The position numbers were made by a program, and so were the translations under genes. Positions 34,966 through 43,576 of a stretch of 64,000 bases of DNA are shown in pieces. The notes below the pieces were generated by a model. It was given only the letters and a program-made list of their open reading frames with translations. It had not been told where the DNA came from and did no database searches. This stretch comes from Micromonospora halotolerans (GTDB lineage Bacteria; Actinomycetota; Actinomycetes; Mycobacteriales; Micromonosporaceae): positions 6,324,001-6,388,000 of the forward strand of contig NZ_CP134876.1 of assembly GCF_032108445.1 (NCBI RefSeq), in the 5' to 3' direction. Position 1 is the stretch's first letter. Each line of letters starts with the position of its first letter.

Positions 34966-36995
34966 CGGAGGAAGGCGGCGGCGACCCCGGCGTCCACCGG
35001 GATGTGCAGCCCCGTCGTGTGCGACAGGTCCCCGGCCGTGAGCACGAAGACGGCGTTGGCGACGTGTTCGGGCAGCACCTCCCGCTTGAGCAGGGTGCGT
35101 TGGGCGTAGAACTCGCCCAGCTTTTCCTCCGGCACCCCGTAGACGGCGGCGCGCTGGGCGCCCCAGCCGCCGGCGAAGATGCCGGAGCCGCGGACCACTC
35201 CGTCGGGGTTGATGCCGTTGACCCGGATGCCGTGGCCGCCGAGTTCGGCGGCGAGCAGGCGGACCTGGTGGGCCTGGTCGGCCTTGGCGGCGCCGTAGGC
35301 GACGTTGTTCGGGCCGGCGAACAGGGAGTTCTTGCTGGAGATGTAGACGATGTCGCCGCCCATGCCCTGGTCGATGAGCACCCGGGCGGCCTCGCGCGAG
35401 ACCAGGAAGGAGCCCTTGGCCATCACGTCGTGCTGGATGTCCCAGTCCGCCTCGGTGGTTTCCAGCAGGGACTTCGACAGCGACAGCCCGGCGTTGTTGA
35501 CCACGAGGTCCAGCCCGCCGTAGGCGAGCACTGCGGCGCGGACCGCGTCCGCCACCGCCTCGCCGTCGGTGACGTCGACCGGCACGGCCACCGCGACGTC
35601 GGGGCCGCCCAGCTCACCGGCGACCGTCTCGGCGGCGGTGGCGTCCCGATCGGCGACGACGACGCATGCGCCCTCGGCGGCGAGGCGGTGGGCGATGGCC
35701 CGGCCGATGCCGGAGCCGGCGCCGGTGACCAGGGCGATCCGGGTGGCGAGGGGCTTCGGCTTGGGCATCCGGGCGAGTTTGGCCTCCTCTAGGGCCCAGT
35801 ATTCGATGCGGAACTTCTCGGCCTCGTCGATCGGCGCGTACCGCGACAGCGACTCCGCGCCACGCATCACGTTGATGGCGTTGACGTAGAACTCGCCGGC
35901 GACTCGGGCGGTCTGCTTGGTGGCCCCGTAGCTGAACATGCCCACGCCCGGGATGAGGACGATGGCGGGGTCGGCGCCGCGCATCGGTGGTGTGTCCGGC
36001 CCGGCGTGCCGCTCGTAGTAGGCGCGGTAGTGGTCACGGTAGGCGGCGTGCAACTCCTTCAGCCGGGCCACGGTGTCGTCCAGCGGCGCGGTGGGCGGCA
36101 GGTCGAGCACCATCGGGCGGACCTTGGTGCGCAGGAAATGGTCGGGGCAGGAGGTGCCGAGCGCCGCGAGGGCGGGGTGCCGTTCGCGGGCGACGAAGTC
36201 GAGGACCACGTCGCTGTCGGTGAAGTGCCCGACCTGCGGGCGGTCGGTCGACACCAGGCCGCGCAGCACCGGTGCCAACGCGGCGGCGCGGGCGCGCCGC
36301 TCGGCCGGCGGCAGCGGCTCGTAGCCGGCGAGCACCGGCCCGAACGGCTCGGGCAGGCCGCGCTGGTCGAGGTACGCCTGCGCGGTGCGGATGATCTCTA
36401 GCGAATTGCGCTCGCACTCCTCGCTGGTGGCCCCCCAGGCGGTGATGCCGTGCCCGCCGAGGATGACGCCGATCGCCTGCGGGTTGGCCCGGGCCACCGC
36501 GGCGATGTCGAGGCCGAGTTGGAAGCCGGGCCGCCGCCAGGGCACCCAGATCACACGGTCGCCGAAGATCTCCTTGGTCAGCTCGGGGCCGTCGTCGGCG
36601 GTGGCGATGGCGATGCCGGCGTCGGGGTGCAGGTGGTCGACGTGCGGGGCGTCGACCAGTCCGTGCATGGCCGTGTCGATCGACGGCGCGGCGCCGCCCC
36701 GGCCGTGCAGGCAGTAGTCGAACGCGGCGACCATCTCGTCCTCGCGGTCGACGCCGGGGTAGGCGTCGGCCAGGGCGCGCAGCCGGTCGAGCCGGAGCAC
36801 CGCCAGACCGGCCTCGGTGAGGGTGCCGAGGTCGCCGCCCGAGCCCTTGCCCCACAGCAGCTCGACGGGGCGGCCGGTCACCGGGTCGGTGGTCTCGCCC
36901 TTGGCCGAGGTGTTGCCGCCGGCGTAGTTGGTGATGGTCGGGTCGGCGCCGAGCCGGTTGCTGCGGGCCACGAGTGCCTGAACCTCGGAGTGCAT
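34962..36995 (-). CDS. Bifunctional rhamnulose-1-phosphate aldolase / L-lactaldehyde dehydrogenase
   Basis: This 677-aa fusion has a class II aldolase N-terminal part (about 1-410): ELLWGKGSGGDLGTLTEAGL, the metal-site histidines in VDHLHPDAGIAIAT and GGHGITAWG. The C-terminal part (about 420-677) is a short-chain dehydrogenase with TGAGSGIGRAIA and the YGAAK catalytic pair after ISSKNSLF. The aldolase splits rhamnulose-1-P into DHAP and L-lactaldehyde; the dehydrogenase oxidises the lactaldehyde to L-lactate. The same fusion is known from Bacillus and other bacteria. Lactate is then the substrate for LutABC in the same operon. Confidence 0.93.
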   Translation of the reverse strand: MHSEVQALVARSNRLGADPTITNYAGGNTSAKGETTDPVTGRPVELLWGKGSGGDLGTLTEAGLAVLRLDRLRALADAYPGVDREDEMVAAFDYCLHGRGGAAPSIDTAMHGLVDAPHVDHLHPDAGIAIATADDGPELTKEIFGDRVIWVPWRRPGFQLGLDIAAVARANPQAIGVILGGHGITAWGATSEECERNSLEIIRTAQAYLDQRGLPEPFGPVLAGYEPLPPAERRARAAALAPVLRGLVSTDRPQVGHFTDSDVVLDFVARERHPALAALGTSCPDHFLRTKVRPMVLDLPPTAPLDDTVARLKELHAAYRDHYRAYYERHAGPDTPPMRGADPAIVLIPGVGMFSYGATKQTARVAGEFYVNAINVMRGAESLSRYAPIDEAEKFRIEYWALEEAKLARMPKPKPLATRIALVTGAGSGIGRAIAHRLAAEGACVVVADRDATAAETVAGELGGPDVAVAVPVDVTDGEAVADAVRAAVLAYGGLDLVVNNAGLSLSKSLLETTEADWDIQHDVMAKGSFLVSREAARVLIDQGMGGDIVYISSKNSLFAGPNNVAYGAAKADQAHQVRLLAAELGGHGIRVNGINPDGVVRGSGIFAGGWGAQRAAVYGVPEEKLGEFYAQRTLLKREVLPEHVANAVFVLTAGDLSHTTGLHIPVDAGVAAAFLR

Positions 36996-37033
36996 CGTCC
37001 TCTTGTCCTCTGTCTGCGTTTCTTGGGTGACGC

Positions 37034-38215
37034 TCAGGCGCCCCAGCCGGCCTGCTGGCCGCCGACGCGTTCCGCGCGGATCTTGTCGAAGTAGCCGGAG
37101 CGGCCGTAGGCGGCCATGGGATCCGGGTCCAGGCCCAGGTCGGCGCGCAGCTCGGCGAGCAGCGGCCGTACATCGGTGTTGTAGGCGTCCATCAGCACCG
37201 CGTTGGCGCCGAGCACGTCACCGGCCTGCTGCGCGGCCGCGAGCGCCTCGGCGTCGACGAGCAGCGCCTTGGCGGTGGCCTCTTGCACGTTCAGTACCGA
37301 CCGGATGATCGCCGGGATCTTCGGCTCGATGTTGTGGCACTGGTCGAGCATGAACGCGATGCCGGCCTCGGGGCGCAGGGCGTCACCGCGGACGATCTCG
37401 TACATGATGCGGAACAGCTGGAACGGGTCCGCGGAGCCGACCATGAGGTCGTCGTCGGCGTAGAAGCGGGAGTTGAAGTCGAACGCACCGAGCTTCCCGA
37501 CCCGCAGCAGGAACGCCACGATGAACTCGATGTTGGTGCCGGGCGCGTGGTGCCCGGTGTCGATGACGACCTGCGCCTTGGGCCCGAGTTCCAGACAGTG
37601 CGCGTACGCGGTGCCCCAGTCGGGCACGTCGGTGGTGTAGAAGGCCGGCTCGAACAGCTTGTACTCCAGCAGCATCCGCTGGTTGTCGCCGAGCCGGTCG
37701 TAGGTCTCGCGCAGGGCGGTGGCGAGCCGGTCCTGCCGGGCGCGAATGTCGTCCTGGCCGGGGTAGTTGGTGCCGTCGGAGAACCAGAGCTTCAGGTCCC
37801 GGGAGCCGGTGCGGTCCATGATGTCCACGCACTCGAGCAGGTGGTCGATCGCCTTGCGCCGCACCCCCGGGTCGGGGTTGGTGACGCTGCCCAGCTTGTA
37901 GTCGTTGTCCTGGAACACGTTGGCGTTGATCGCCCCCAGGGCCACGCCTTGGTCGGCGGCGTACCTGGCGAGGTCCGCGTAGTCCTCGACGCGGTCCCAC
38001 GGGATGTGCAGCGCGACCGTCGGCGCCACCCCGGTGAGCCGGTGCACCACGGCGGCATCGGCGACCTTCTCGTACGGGTTGCGCGGCACGCCCTCCTGCG
38101 GGAAGACCTTGAACCGGGTGCCGGAATTCGCGTATGCCCAGGACGGGGTTTCGATGCGCTGGGTGCGCAGGGCCTGCTTGACCCGTTCACGGGTCGACGC
38201 GTCGGTCTGGGTCAT
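37034..38215 (-). CDS. rhaI: L-rhamnose isomerase (RhaI type)
   Basis: This 393-aa protein starts at ATG 38215, overlapping the mutarotase stop. It matches the TIM-barrel L-rhamnose isomerases of the Pseudomonas stutzeri/rhizobial type and not E. coli RhaA. Segments seen include IPSWAY-like ETPSWAYANSGTRFKVF, LKLWFSDGTNYPGQDD, metal-site VIDTGHHAPGTNIEF and FDFNSRFYADDDLMVGSAD. It converts L-rhamnose to L-rhamnulose, feeding RhaB. Confidence 0.93.
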   Translation of the reverse strand: MTQTDASTRERVKQALRTQRIETPSWAYANSGTRFKVFPQEGVPRNPYEKVADAAVVHRLTGVAPTVALHIPWDRVEDYADLARYAADQGVALGAINANVFQDNDYKLGSVTNPDPGVRRKAIDHLLECVDIMDRTGSRDLKLWFSDGTNYPGQDDIRARQDRLATALRETYDRLGDNQRMLLEYKLFEPAFYTTDVPDWGTAYAHCLELGPKAQVVIDTGHHAPGTNIEFIVAFLLRVGKLGAFDFNSRFYADDDLMVGSADPFQLFRIMYEIVRGDALRPEAGIAFMLDQCHNIEPKIPAIIRSVLNVQEATAKALLVDAEALAAAQQAGDVLGANAVLMDAYNTDVRPLLAELRADLGLDPDPMAAYGRSGYFDKIRAERVGGQQAGWGA

Positions 38216-38565
38216 CGTGGTTCTCCCGTCTGAGCGGCGAGCTGCGCCTCGAGGTTGAAGATCTCGTCGAGCGGCCGCATGGCACGGTCGGCTGTGCCGT
38301 GGTCGAGGTGGAGGAAGAACGACGCCATCTCCGCCTGCCAGCGGGCGTTGACGTCGCGGGTCTGCATGGCGGCTAGGGCCGCCGCGAAGTCGTCGGTCAC
38401 CAGAAACCCCACCAGCAGGCCGTCCTCGCGGAGGAAGAGCGAATAGTCGCGCCAGCCGCACTCGGCGAGGGCGGTGAGCATCTCCGGCCAGACCCGTTCG
38501 TGCCGGGCGCGGTACTCGTCGAGGCGGGCCGGGTCGACCTGCAGGGTGAAGCAGATGCGGGGCAT
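38212..38565 (-). CDS. rhaM: L-rhamnose mutarotase
   Basis: This 117-aa dimeric alpha/beta-barrel protein has the typical start RICFTLQVDPARLDEYRARH, an ERVWPEML helix, and the Trp-rich end WQAEMASFF. It speeds the interconversion of alpha and beta L-rhamnose anomers so that the isomerase is not limited by slow mutarotation. It lies between the binding protein and isomerase genes, as in rhizobial rha operons. Confidence 0.92.
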   Translation of the reverse strand: MPRICFTLQVDPARLDEYRARHERVWPEMLTALAECGWRDYSLFLREDGLLVGFLVTDDFAAALAAMQTRDVNARWQAEMASFFLHLDHGTADRAMRPLDEIFNLEAQLAAQTGEPR

Positions 38566-38628
38566 GTTTCTCCCGTCGGCGCCCGGGCCGGCGCCCGAGA
38601 GGGGCGACGGCGCCGGCCGGGCGGCGCG

Positions 38629-39711
38629 TCAGAACTTGAACTGGTCGATGTTGCTCTTGTCGAAGACGGTGGGCGGGCCGAGGACGACGATGCCGTCCTT
38701 GCCGACGGTGAACTCGCCGAGCTTTCCGGCGGTGAACTTGTCGCCCTCGGCACCGGTGATCTGACCCGAGGCGAGCGCCGCGCCGGCGTAGGCGGCGAGG
38801 TAGCCGAGGTCGGCCGGGTTCCACAGGGCGAACGCGTCGACCGTGCCGTCCTTGACGTACTCCCGCATCTGGTTCGGGGTGCCCAGGCCGGTCAGCTTGA
38901 CCTTGCCCTTGTACTGCGACCCGCTGAGGTAGCGGGCGGCGGCGGCGACGCCGACGGTGGTCGGGGAGATGATGCCCTTGAGGTTGGGGTACGACTGCAG
39001 CAGGCCCTGGGTCTCCTGGAACGACTTCTGGTCCTCGTCGTTGCCGTAGGCCACCGTGACCAGCTTGATCTTGCTGTACTCCGGCTTCTTCAGCTCTTCC
39101 TTCATCAGCGCGATCCAGGCGTTCTGGTTGGTCGCGTTGGCGGTGGCCGACAGGATGGCCACCTCGCCCTCACCACCGATCTGCTGGGAGATGAGCTTGA
39201 CCTGGTTCTCGGCGATGCCCTCGGCGGTCACCTGGTTGACGAAGATCTGCCGGCACTCCGGCTTGGTGTCGGAGTCGAAGGTGACGATCTTGGCGCCGGC
39301 CGTCTTCGCCTGGTTCAGCGCCCCGCAGATCGCGTTCGGGTCGTTGGCCGAGGTCACGATGACGTCCATGCCCTGCTGGGACAGCGTGTTGATGTAGCTG
39401 ACCTGGGACGAGGCGCTGGCCTCGGACGGGCCGACCTCCTTGAACTCGCCCTTGATCTCGGTGACCGCCTCCTTGCCACCGTTGTCGCTGGTGGTGAAGT
39501 AGGGGTTGTTCACCTGCTTCGGCAGGAAGGCGATCTTGAGCCCTTCCTTGAGCTTGGCGTCCGGGTTGGCGGCGCCGCTGGCCTGCGCGCCGCCGCCGCT
39601 GTCGTTGCCGGAGTTCTCCCGGGTGGTGCCGCCGCAGGCGGTAGAGCCGAGCAGCAGCGCGGCGAGGGTGAAGGCGGTGGCCCCGGCACGGAGCCCTCGG
39701 TACCTGGACAT
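38629..39711 (-). CDS. rhaS: RhaS: rhamnose ABC transporter substrate-binding protein
   Basis: From ATG 39711 the protein has 360 residues: a positively charged head, a hydrophobic stretch ending in LLLGSTACGG (lipoprotein-type signal), a Gly/Ser linker, then a periplasmic binding protein type I fold. IAFLPKQVNNPYFTTSDNGG and DVIVTSANDPNAICGALNQA identify the sugar-binding RhaS/RbsB class. It delivers L-rhamnose to the RhaPQT complex. It lies downstream of the membrane and ATPase genes and 63 nt upstream of rhaM. Confidence 0.92.
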   Translation of the reverse strand: MSRYRGLRAGATAFTLAALLLGSTACGGTTRENSGNDSGGGAQASGAANPDAKLKEGLKIAFLPKQVNNPYFTTSDNGGKEAVTEIKGEFKEVGPSEASASSQVSYINTLSQQGMDVIVTSANDPNAICGALNQAKTAGAKIVTFDSDTKPECRQIFVNQVTAEGIAENQVKLISQQIGGEGEVAILSATANATNQNAWIALMKEELKKPEYSKIKLVTVAYGNDEDQKSFQETQGLLQSYPNLKGIISPTTVGVAAAARYLSGSQYKGKVKLTGLGTPNQMREYVKDGTVDAFALWNPADLGYLAAYAGAALASGQITGAEGDKFTAGKLGEFTVGKDGIVVLGPPTVFDKSNIDQFKF

Positions 39712-39749
39712 CGATATCCTTTCGGGGGTGGTGGGGGAAGCGCCGGCGG

Positions 39750-40811
39750 TCACGACGCGCCGAGCTGCGCGCGTCGCCGTCGGCGGTGCAGCCGGGCGCG
39801 GACGTCCGCGACGGCGTTCGGCAGTACCACGGAGACGATCAGCAGGGTTCCGGTGACGATGGTCAGCGCATTGGCGTCGACGTCGGCGAGCTGCAACGCG
39901 TTGCGCAGCACCCCGAGCAGCAGGACGCCGGCGACCACGCCGAGCAGGCCGCCGCGACCGCCGAAGATGGACACGCCGCCCAGCAGCACCGCGGTCACCA
40001 CGGTCAGTTCCAGGCCGGTGGCGTTGTCACCACGGGCGCTGGCGTAGCGCAGGGTCCAGAAGATCCCGACCAGCCCGCCGACGACCCCGGAGACCACGAA
40101 GAGCCAGAACTTGGTTCGGGCCACCGACACGCCGGCGAACGTGGCGGCCTCGTCGTTGTTGCCCATCGCGTACAGCGCCCGCCCGACCGGGGTGGCGTGC
40201 AGCACGACGCCGAACACCAGCGCCAGCAGCAGCACCGGGACGACGGCGGCGGGAATCGACGTGCCGGGAATGGTCTGCACGGCGGCGGCGGTCCAGCCGG
40301 CCGGGAAGTCGGCCACCGCCTGGTCGCCGAGCACGACGAACGACAGTCCCCGGTACAGGGCGAGGGTACCGATGGTCACGGCCAGCGACGGCAAGCCGAA
40401 GCCGGTGACGAACAGGCCGTTGACCGCGCCGAGCACGCCGCCAATCAGGACGACCAGGACGCAGATCAGCTCCAGCGACAGCCCGCTGGACAGCCACATC
40501 TGCCCCATGAGGGTGCTGCTCAAGCCGACCACGCTGGCCACCGACAGGTCGATCTCTCCGGTGATGACGATCAGCGTCATGGGCAGCGCCAGCAGAGCAA
40601 GCGGCACCAGGTCGAGCAGCAGGAACTGGACATTGCGGCCGGTGGCGAAGTTCTGCACCGACAGGCTGGCCAGCAGGACCGCCACGACGAGGACGGCCAC
40701 GATGGCCCCGTCCCAGGTGCCGAGTGCGCCGCGCAGCCCGGCCAGGCGGCCGGCCTCCCGCTCGGTGTCGGCGCCGGACGGCGGCGCGGCGTACAGACTG
40801 TCATGCGCCAT
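39750..40811 (-). CDS. rhaQ: Rhamnose ABC transporter permease (RhaQ-like)
   Basis: This 353-aa BPD_transp_2-type permease of the RbsC family has about ten helices. It carries the family signature MTLIVITGEIDLSVASVVGL and GMGNN-like ALYAMGNNDEAATFAGV before the GVSIFGGRGGLLGVVAGVLL segment. I chose ATG 40811; it overlaps the upstream permease gene by 11 nt. Together with the next gene it forms the heterodimeric channel. The P/Q naming is by order only. Confidence 0.9.
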   Translation of the reverse strand: MAHDSLYAAPPSGADTEREAGRLAGLRGALGTWDGAIVAVLVVAVLLASLSVQNFATGRNVQFLLLDLVPLALLALPMTLIVITGEIDLSVASVVGLSSTLMGQMWLSSGLSLELICVLVVLIGGVLGAVNGLFVTGFGLPSLAVTIGTLALYRGLSFVVLGDQAVADFPAGWTAAAVQTIPGTSIPAAVVPVLLLALVFGVVLHATPVGRALYAMGNNDEAATFAGVSVARTKFWLFVVSGVVGGLVGIFWTLRYASARGDNATGLELTVVTAVLLGGVSIFGGRGGLLGVVAGVLLLGVLRNALQLADVDANALTIVTGTLLIVSVVLPNAVADVRARLHRRRRRAQLGAS

Positions 40812-41862
40812 GGAGGCTTCTCCCTCGGAGCCGGACCGCCATCCGGAGGGCCAGGAGCCGGTCCAGGCCGATGGCGGCGAGGATGAGCGCGCCGACAACG
40901 GCCTGCTGCCAGAACGGATCGATGCGCAGGACGGCCAGCGAGCTGCCGATCGTCGTGAGCAGGACGGCGCCGAGCGCGGCGCCGTACGCGCTTCCGCTGC
41001 CCCCGAAGATGGCCACTCCGCCGACCACCGCCGCCGCGACGACCTGAAGCTCCAGGCCGGAGCCGGCGGCCGCGTCGAGGGTGCCGAACCGGGCGGCGTA
41101 GAGCACCCCGGCCAAGCCGGCGAGCGCGCCGTTGGCCACGAAGACGGCGAAGACCCGCCGGCCGACCGGGATGCCGGACAGCCGGGCGGCGGCCGGCTCG
41201 GAGCCGATGGCGTACAACTCGCGCCCGCTGCGGTAGGAGCGCAGGTAGAAGCCGACGGCGGCGACCACGACGAGCGCGACCAGGAAGAGCACTGGTACCC
41301 CGAGCACGGTCTGGTTGCCCAGGCGCAGGAACGACCGGGGCATGTCGGCGGCGTTGATCTGCCGTCCGGCGGCCCAGTAGTAGTCGACGCCGCGGAAGGC
41401 GTAGAGGGTGCCCAGGGTGATGACCAGGGCCGGGACCTTGGCCACCGCGATCAGGCCGCCATTGATCACTCCGCACAGCGCTCCCAGCCCGACGCCGAGC
41501 AGGAGGGCGACCGGCCAGGGGGTGCCGGGCGCGGCGAGGAACAGCTCGCCGGTGGCGAAGGCGACCAGCCCCAGGATCGACCCGACGGACAGGTCGACGT
41601 TGCGGGTGACGATGACCAGGGTCTGGCCGACCGCGAGGATCACCAGGATCGCGCAGCCCAGCAGCAGGTCCTTGATGCTCTGCGCGCTCAGGAAACGGTC
41701 GTTGCGCAGCGTGGTGACCAGGATCAGCGCGCCGAGTGCGAGCAGCAGGCTCAGCTCGCGCACGGCGAGCAGCCGTTCGGTGAGGCTGCGGCGCGGCCGG
41801 CCGACGTCGGGTGGTGAGTCTCCGGCGACCCGTGCGGGCGCGCCGGTGTCGGCCAGGCTCAT
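40801..41862 (-). CDS. rhaP: Rhamnose ABC transporter permease (RhaP-like)
   Basis: This 353-aa RbsC-type permease has the signature VGQTLVIVTRNVDLSVGSIL, then VINGGLIAVAKVPALVITLG and GVAIFGGSGSAYGAALGAVL. A basic/Pro-rich N-terminus precedes the first helix. The start ATG 41862 overlaps the ATPase stop by 4 nt, which fixes it. It pairs with RhaQ in the membrane. Confidence 0.9.
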   Translation of the reverse strand: MSLADTGAPARVAGDSPPDVGRPRRSLTERLLAVRELSLLLALGALILVTTLRNDRFLSAQSIKDLLLGCAILVILAVGQTLVIVTRNVDLSVGSILGLVAFATGELFLAAPGTPWPVALLLGVGLGALCGVINGGLIAVAKVPALVITLGTLYAFRGVDYYWAAGRQINAADMPRSFLRLGNQTVLGVPVLFLVALVVVAAVGFYLRSYRSGRELYAIGSEPAAARLSGIPVGRRVFAVFVANGALAGLAGVLYAARFGTLDAAAGSGLELQVVAAAVVGGVAIFGGSGSAYGAALGAVLLTTIGSSLAVLRIDPFWQQAVVGALILAAIGLDRLLALRMAVRLRGRSLHGA

Positions 41863-43382
41863 GCGGTCGCTCCTTGACCGGTCGCGGCGAACATCACCGA
41901 GGTCTCGTCGGCCTCGGCCCGGGACAGCTCGCGGACCACCCGTCCCTCGTGCATGACCAGGACCCGGTCGGCCATGCCGAGCACCTCGGGCAGCTCGCTG
42001 CTGATCATCAGGATGGCCAGGCCCTCGCCGGCCAGTTCGGACAGCAGCCGGTGCACCTCGGCCTTGGTGCCGACATCGATGCCTCGGGTGGGCTCGTCGA
42101 TGATCAGGACCCGAGGTTCGGTGGCCAGCCACTTGGCGAGGACGACCTTCTGCTGGTTGCCGCCGGACAGGGTGGCCACCGGCGCGGCTAGTCGGGAGGT
42201 CTTGACCTGCAGCCTTCGGGTCCAGCGCCGGGCCTCGGTCCGCTCGGCGGTGCCGACGAGCAGGCCCAGCCGACTCAGCGCCCGGCGGCGCGCCAGGGTG
42301 GCGTTGCGCTCCACCGACAGCTCCATGACCAGGCCCTGCTGCCGGCGGTCCTCGGGCACCAGGGCCATGCCGGCGGCTATCGCCTTGCGCGGGCTGCCCG
42401 GCGGCAGGACCCGGCCGGCGACGCGGACCTCACCGGCGTCGTAGCGGTCGACGCCGAAGATCGCACGGGCCACCTCGCTGCGCCCGGCTCCGACGAGACC
42501 GGCGAGGGCGACGATCTCACCACCGCCGACGGTGAAGGACACGTCGGAGAAGACACCGGCGCGGCGCAGGGCACGCACCTCCAGAAGGGTGTCGCGCAGC
42601 GCCGCGTCCTGCTTCGGGAACAGCGAGTCGACCTCCCGGCCGACCATCCGCCGCACCACCTCGTCGACGGTGAGATCGGCCGTCCGGTCACTGGAGACCC
42701 ACGCCCCGTCGCGCAGCACCGTCAGCCGCTGGCACAGGTCGAACACCTCCTCGAAGCGGTGCGAGATGAACAGCACCGCCGCGCCGCGCTCGCAGAGCGA
42801 GCGGGCGACCCCGAAGAGCCGTTCCACCTCGACGCCGGAGAGCGCGGCGGTCGGCTCGTCCATCACCAGGACGCGGGCGTCGAAGGAGAGCGCCTTGGCG
42901 ATCTCGACCAGCTGCTGGTCGGCGATGGACAGCCCGCGCGCCGGACGGGCGGGGTCGATCCGCACGCCGAGGCGTTCGAAGAGCTGCTCCGCGGCTCGGT
43001 TCATCATGCGGGTGTCGATGCGCCGCAGGCTCCGGCGCGGCTGCCGACCCATGAAGATGTTCTCCGCGACCGACAGGTCCGGGAACAGGGTCGGTTCCTG
43101 GTAGATGACGGCGATGCCGGCGGCGCGGGCATCGGCGGGGCCGCGCAGCAGCAGCGGTTCCCCGTCGAGGGTCATCCGGCCGGCGTCCGGCGCGTGGGCG
43201 CCGGCGAGGATCTTGACCAGGGTGGACTTGCCGGCGCCGTTCTCACCGACCAGGGCGTGGGCCTCGCCGGCGTGCAGTTCCAGGTGCACGCCGCGCAGCG
43301 CGGCGACGGCGCCGAACGACTTGGCGATGCCGTCGAGGACGAGCAGCGGGGATGAGGTGGTCCCGCCTGCGTCGGGGCTCAT
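41859..43382 (-). CDS. rhaT: Rhamnose ABC transporter ATPase (two fused nucleotide-binding domains)
   Basis: This 507-aa double ATPase of the RbsA/XylG class has a first Walker A, GENGAGKST, a signature near GLSIADQQLVEIAKALSF, and Walker B VLVMDEPTAALS. The second half has a degenerate Walker A (LAGLVGAGRSEVARAIFG) and its own signature LSGGNQQKVVLAKWLA and LIIDEPTRGID. It powers rhamnose import. It is the first gene of the ten-gene operon and lies directly behind the LacI operators. The name follows the rhizobial usage; it is unrelated to the E. coli RhaT symporter. Confidence 0.93.
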   Translation of the reverse strand: MSPDAGGTTSSPLLVLDGIAKSFGAVAALRGVHLELHAGEAHALVGENGAGKSTLVKILAGAHAPDAGRMTLDGEPLLLRGPADARAAGIAVIYQEPTLFPDLSVAENIFMGRQPRRSLRRIDTRMMNRAAEQLFERLGVRIDPARPARGLSIADQQLVEIAKALSFDARVLVMDEPTAALSGVEVERLFGVARSLCERGAAVLFISHRFEEVFDLCQRLTVLRDGAWVSSDRTADLTVDEVVRRMVGREVDSLFPKQDAALRDTLLEVRALRRAGVFSDVSFTVGGGEIVALAGLVGAGRSEVARAIFGVDRYDAGEVRVAGRVLPPGSPRKAIAAGMALVPEDRRQQGLVMELSVERNATLARRRALSRLGLLVGTAERTEARRWTRRLQVKTSRLAAPVATLSGGNQQKVVLAKWLATEPRVLIIDEPTRGIDVGTKAEVHRLLSELAGEGLAILMISSELPEVLGMADRVLVMHEGRVVRELSRAEADETSVMFAATGQGATA

Positions 43383-43395
43383 CCGACCCCCTTCT

Positions 43396-43407
43396 TGAAT
43401 CGTTTCA
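43396..43407. promoter_or_regulatory. LacI-type operator 1 (rha operon side)
   Basis: TGAATCGTTTCA is a near-perfect palindrome, 13 bp before the rhaT start. It lies roughly 10-20 nt after the start point predicted from the promoter at 43424-43453, a position that would block transcription when a repressor is bound. Confidence 0.7.
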
Positions 43408-43423
43408 TGCGGCTTGGGTTAGG

Positions 43424-43453
43424 ACGCTAGGGGCTCTCATTCACGGGCGTCAA
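43424..43453 (-). promoter_or_regulatory. Candidate promoter of the rha-lut operon
   Basis: On the minus strand TTGACG (43453-43448) and TAGCGT (43429-43424) are separated by 18 nt, close to the actinobacterial housekeeping consensus. Transcription would start near 43417, just ahead of the operator at 43396-43407. Confidence 0.45.
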
Positions 43454-43496
43454 GAGTTTCGGGGACATTTCTGGTCGGCGTCGAGGGGCAATCCCG

Positions 43497-43508
43497 TGAA
43501 ACGTTTTA
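43497..43508. promoter_or_regulatory. LacI-type operator 2 (regulator side)
   Basis: TGAAACGTTTTA matches operator 1 in 10 of 12 positions, and the centres are 101 bp apart. It is about 70 bp before the lacI-type start and just upstream of a possible -10 (TAGACT, 43517-43522), so the repressor probably also controls its own gene. Confidence 0.65.
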
Positions 43509-43576
43509 AGGCGTTGTAGACTCCCCCCGTTCGGCGAGGTGCGGACCCTGCGTGAGCACAGATCGGCGAGGGAGCG

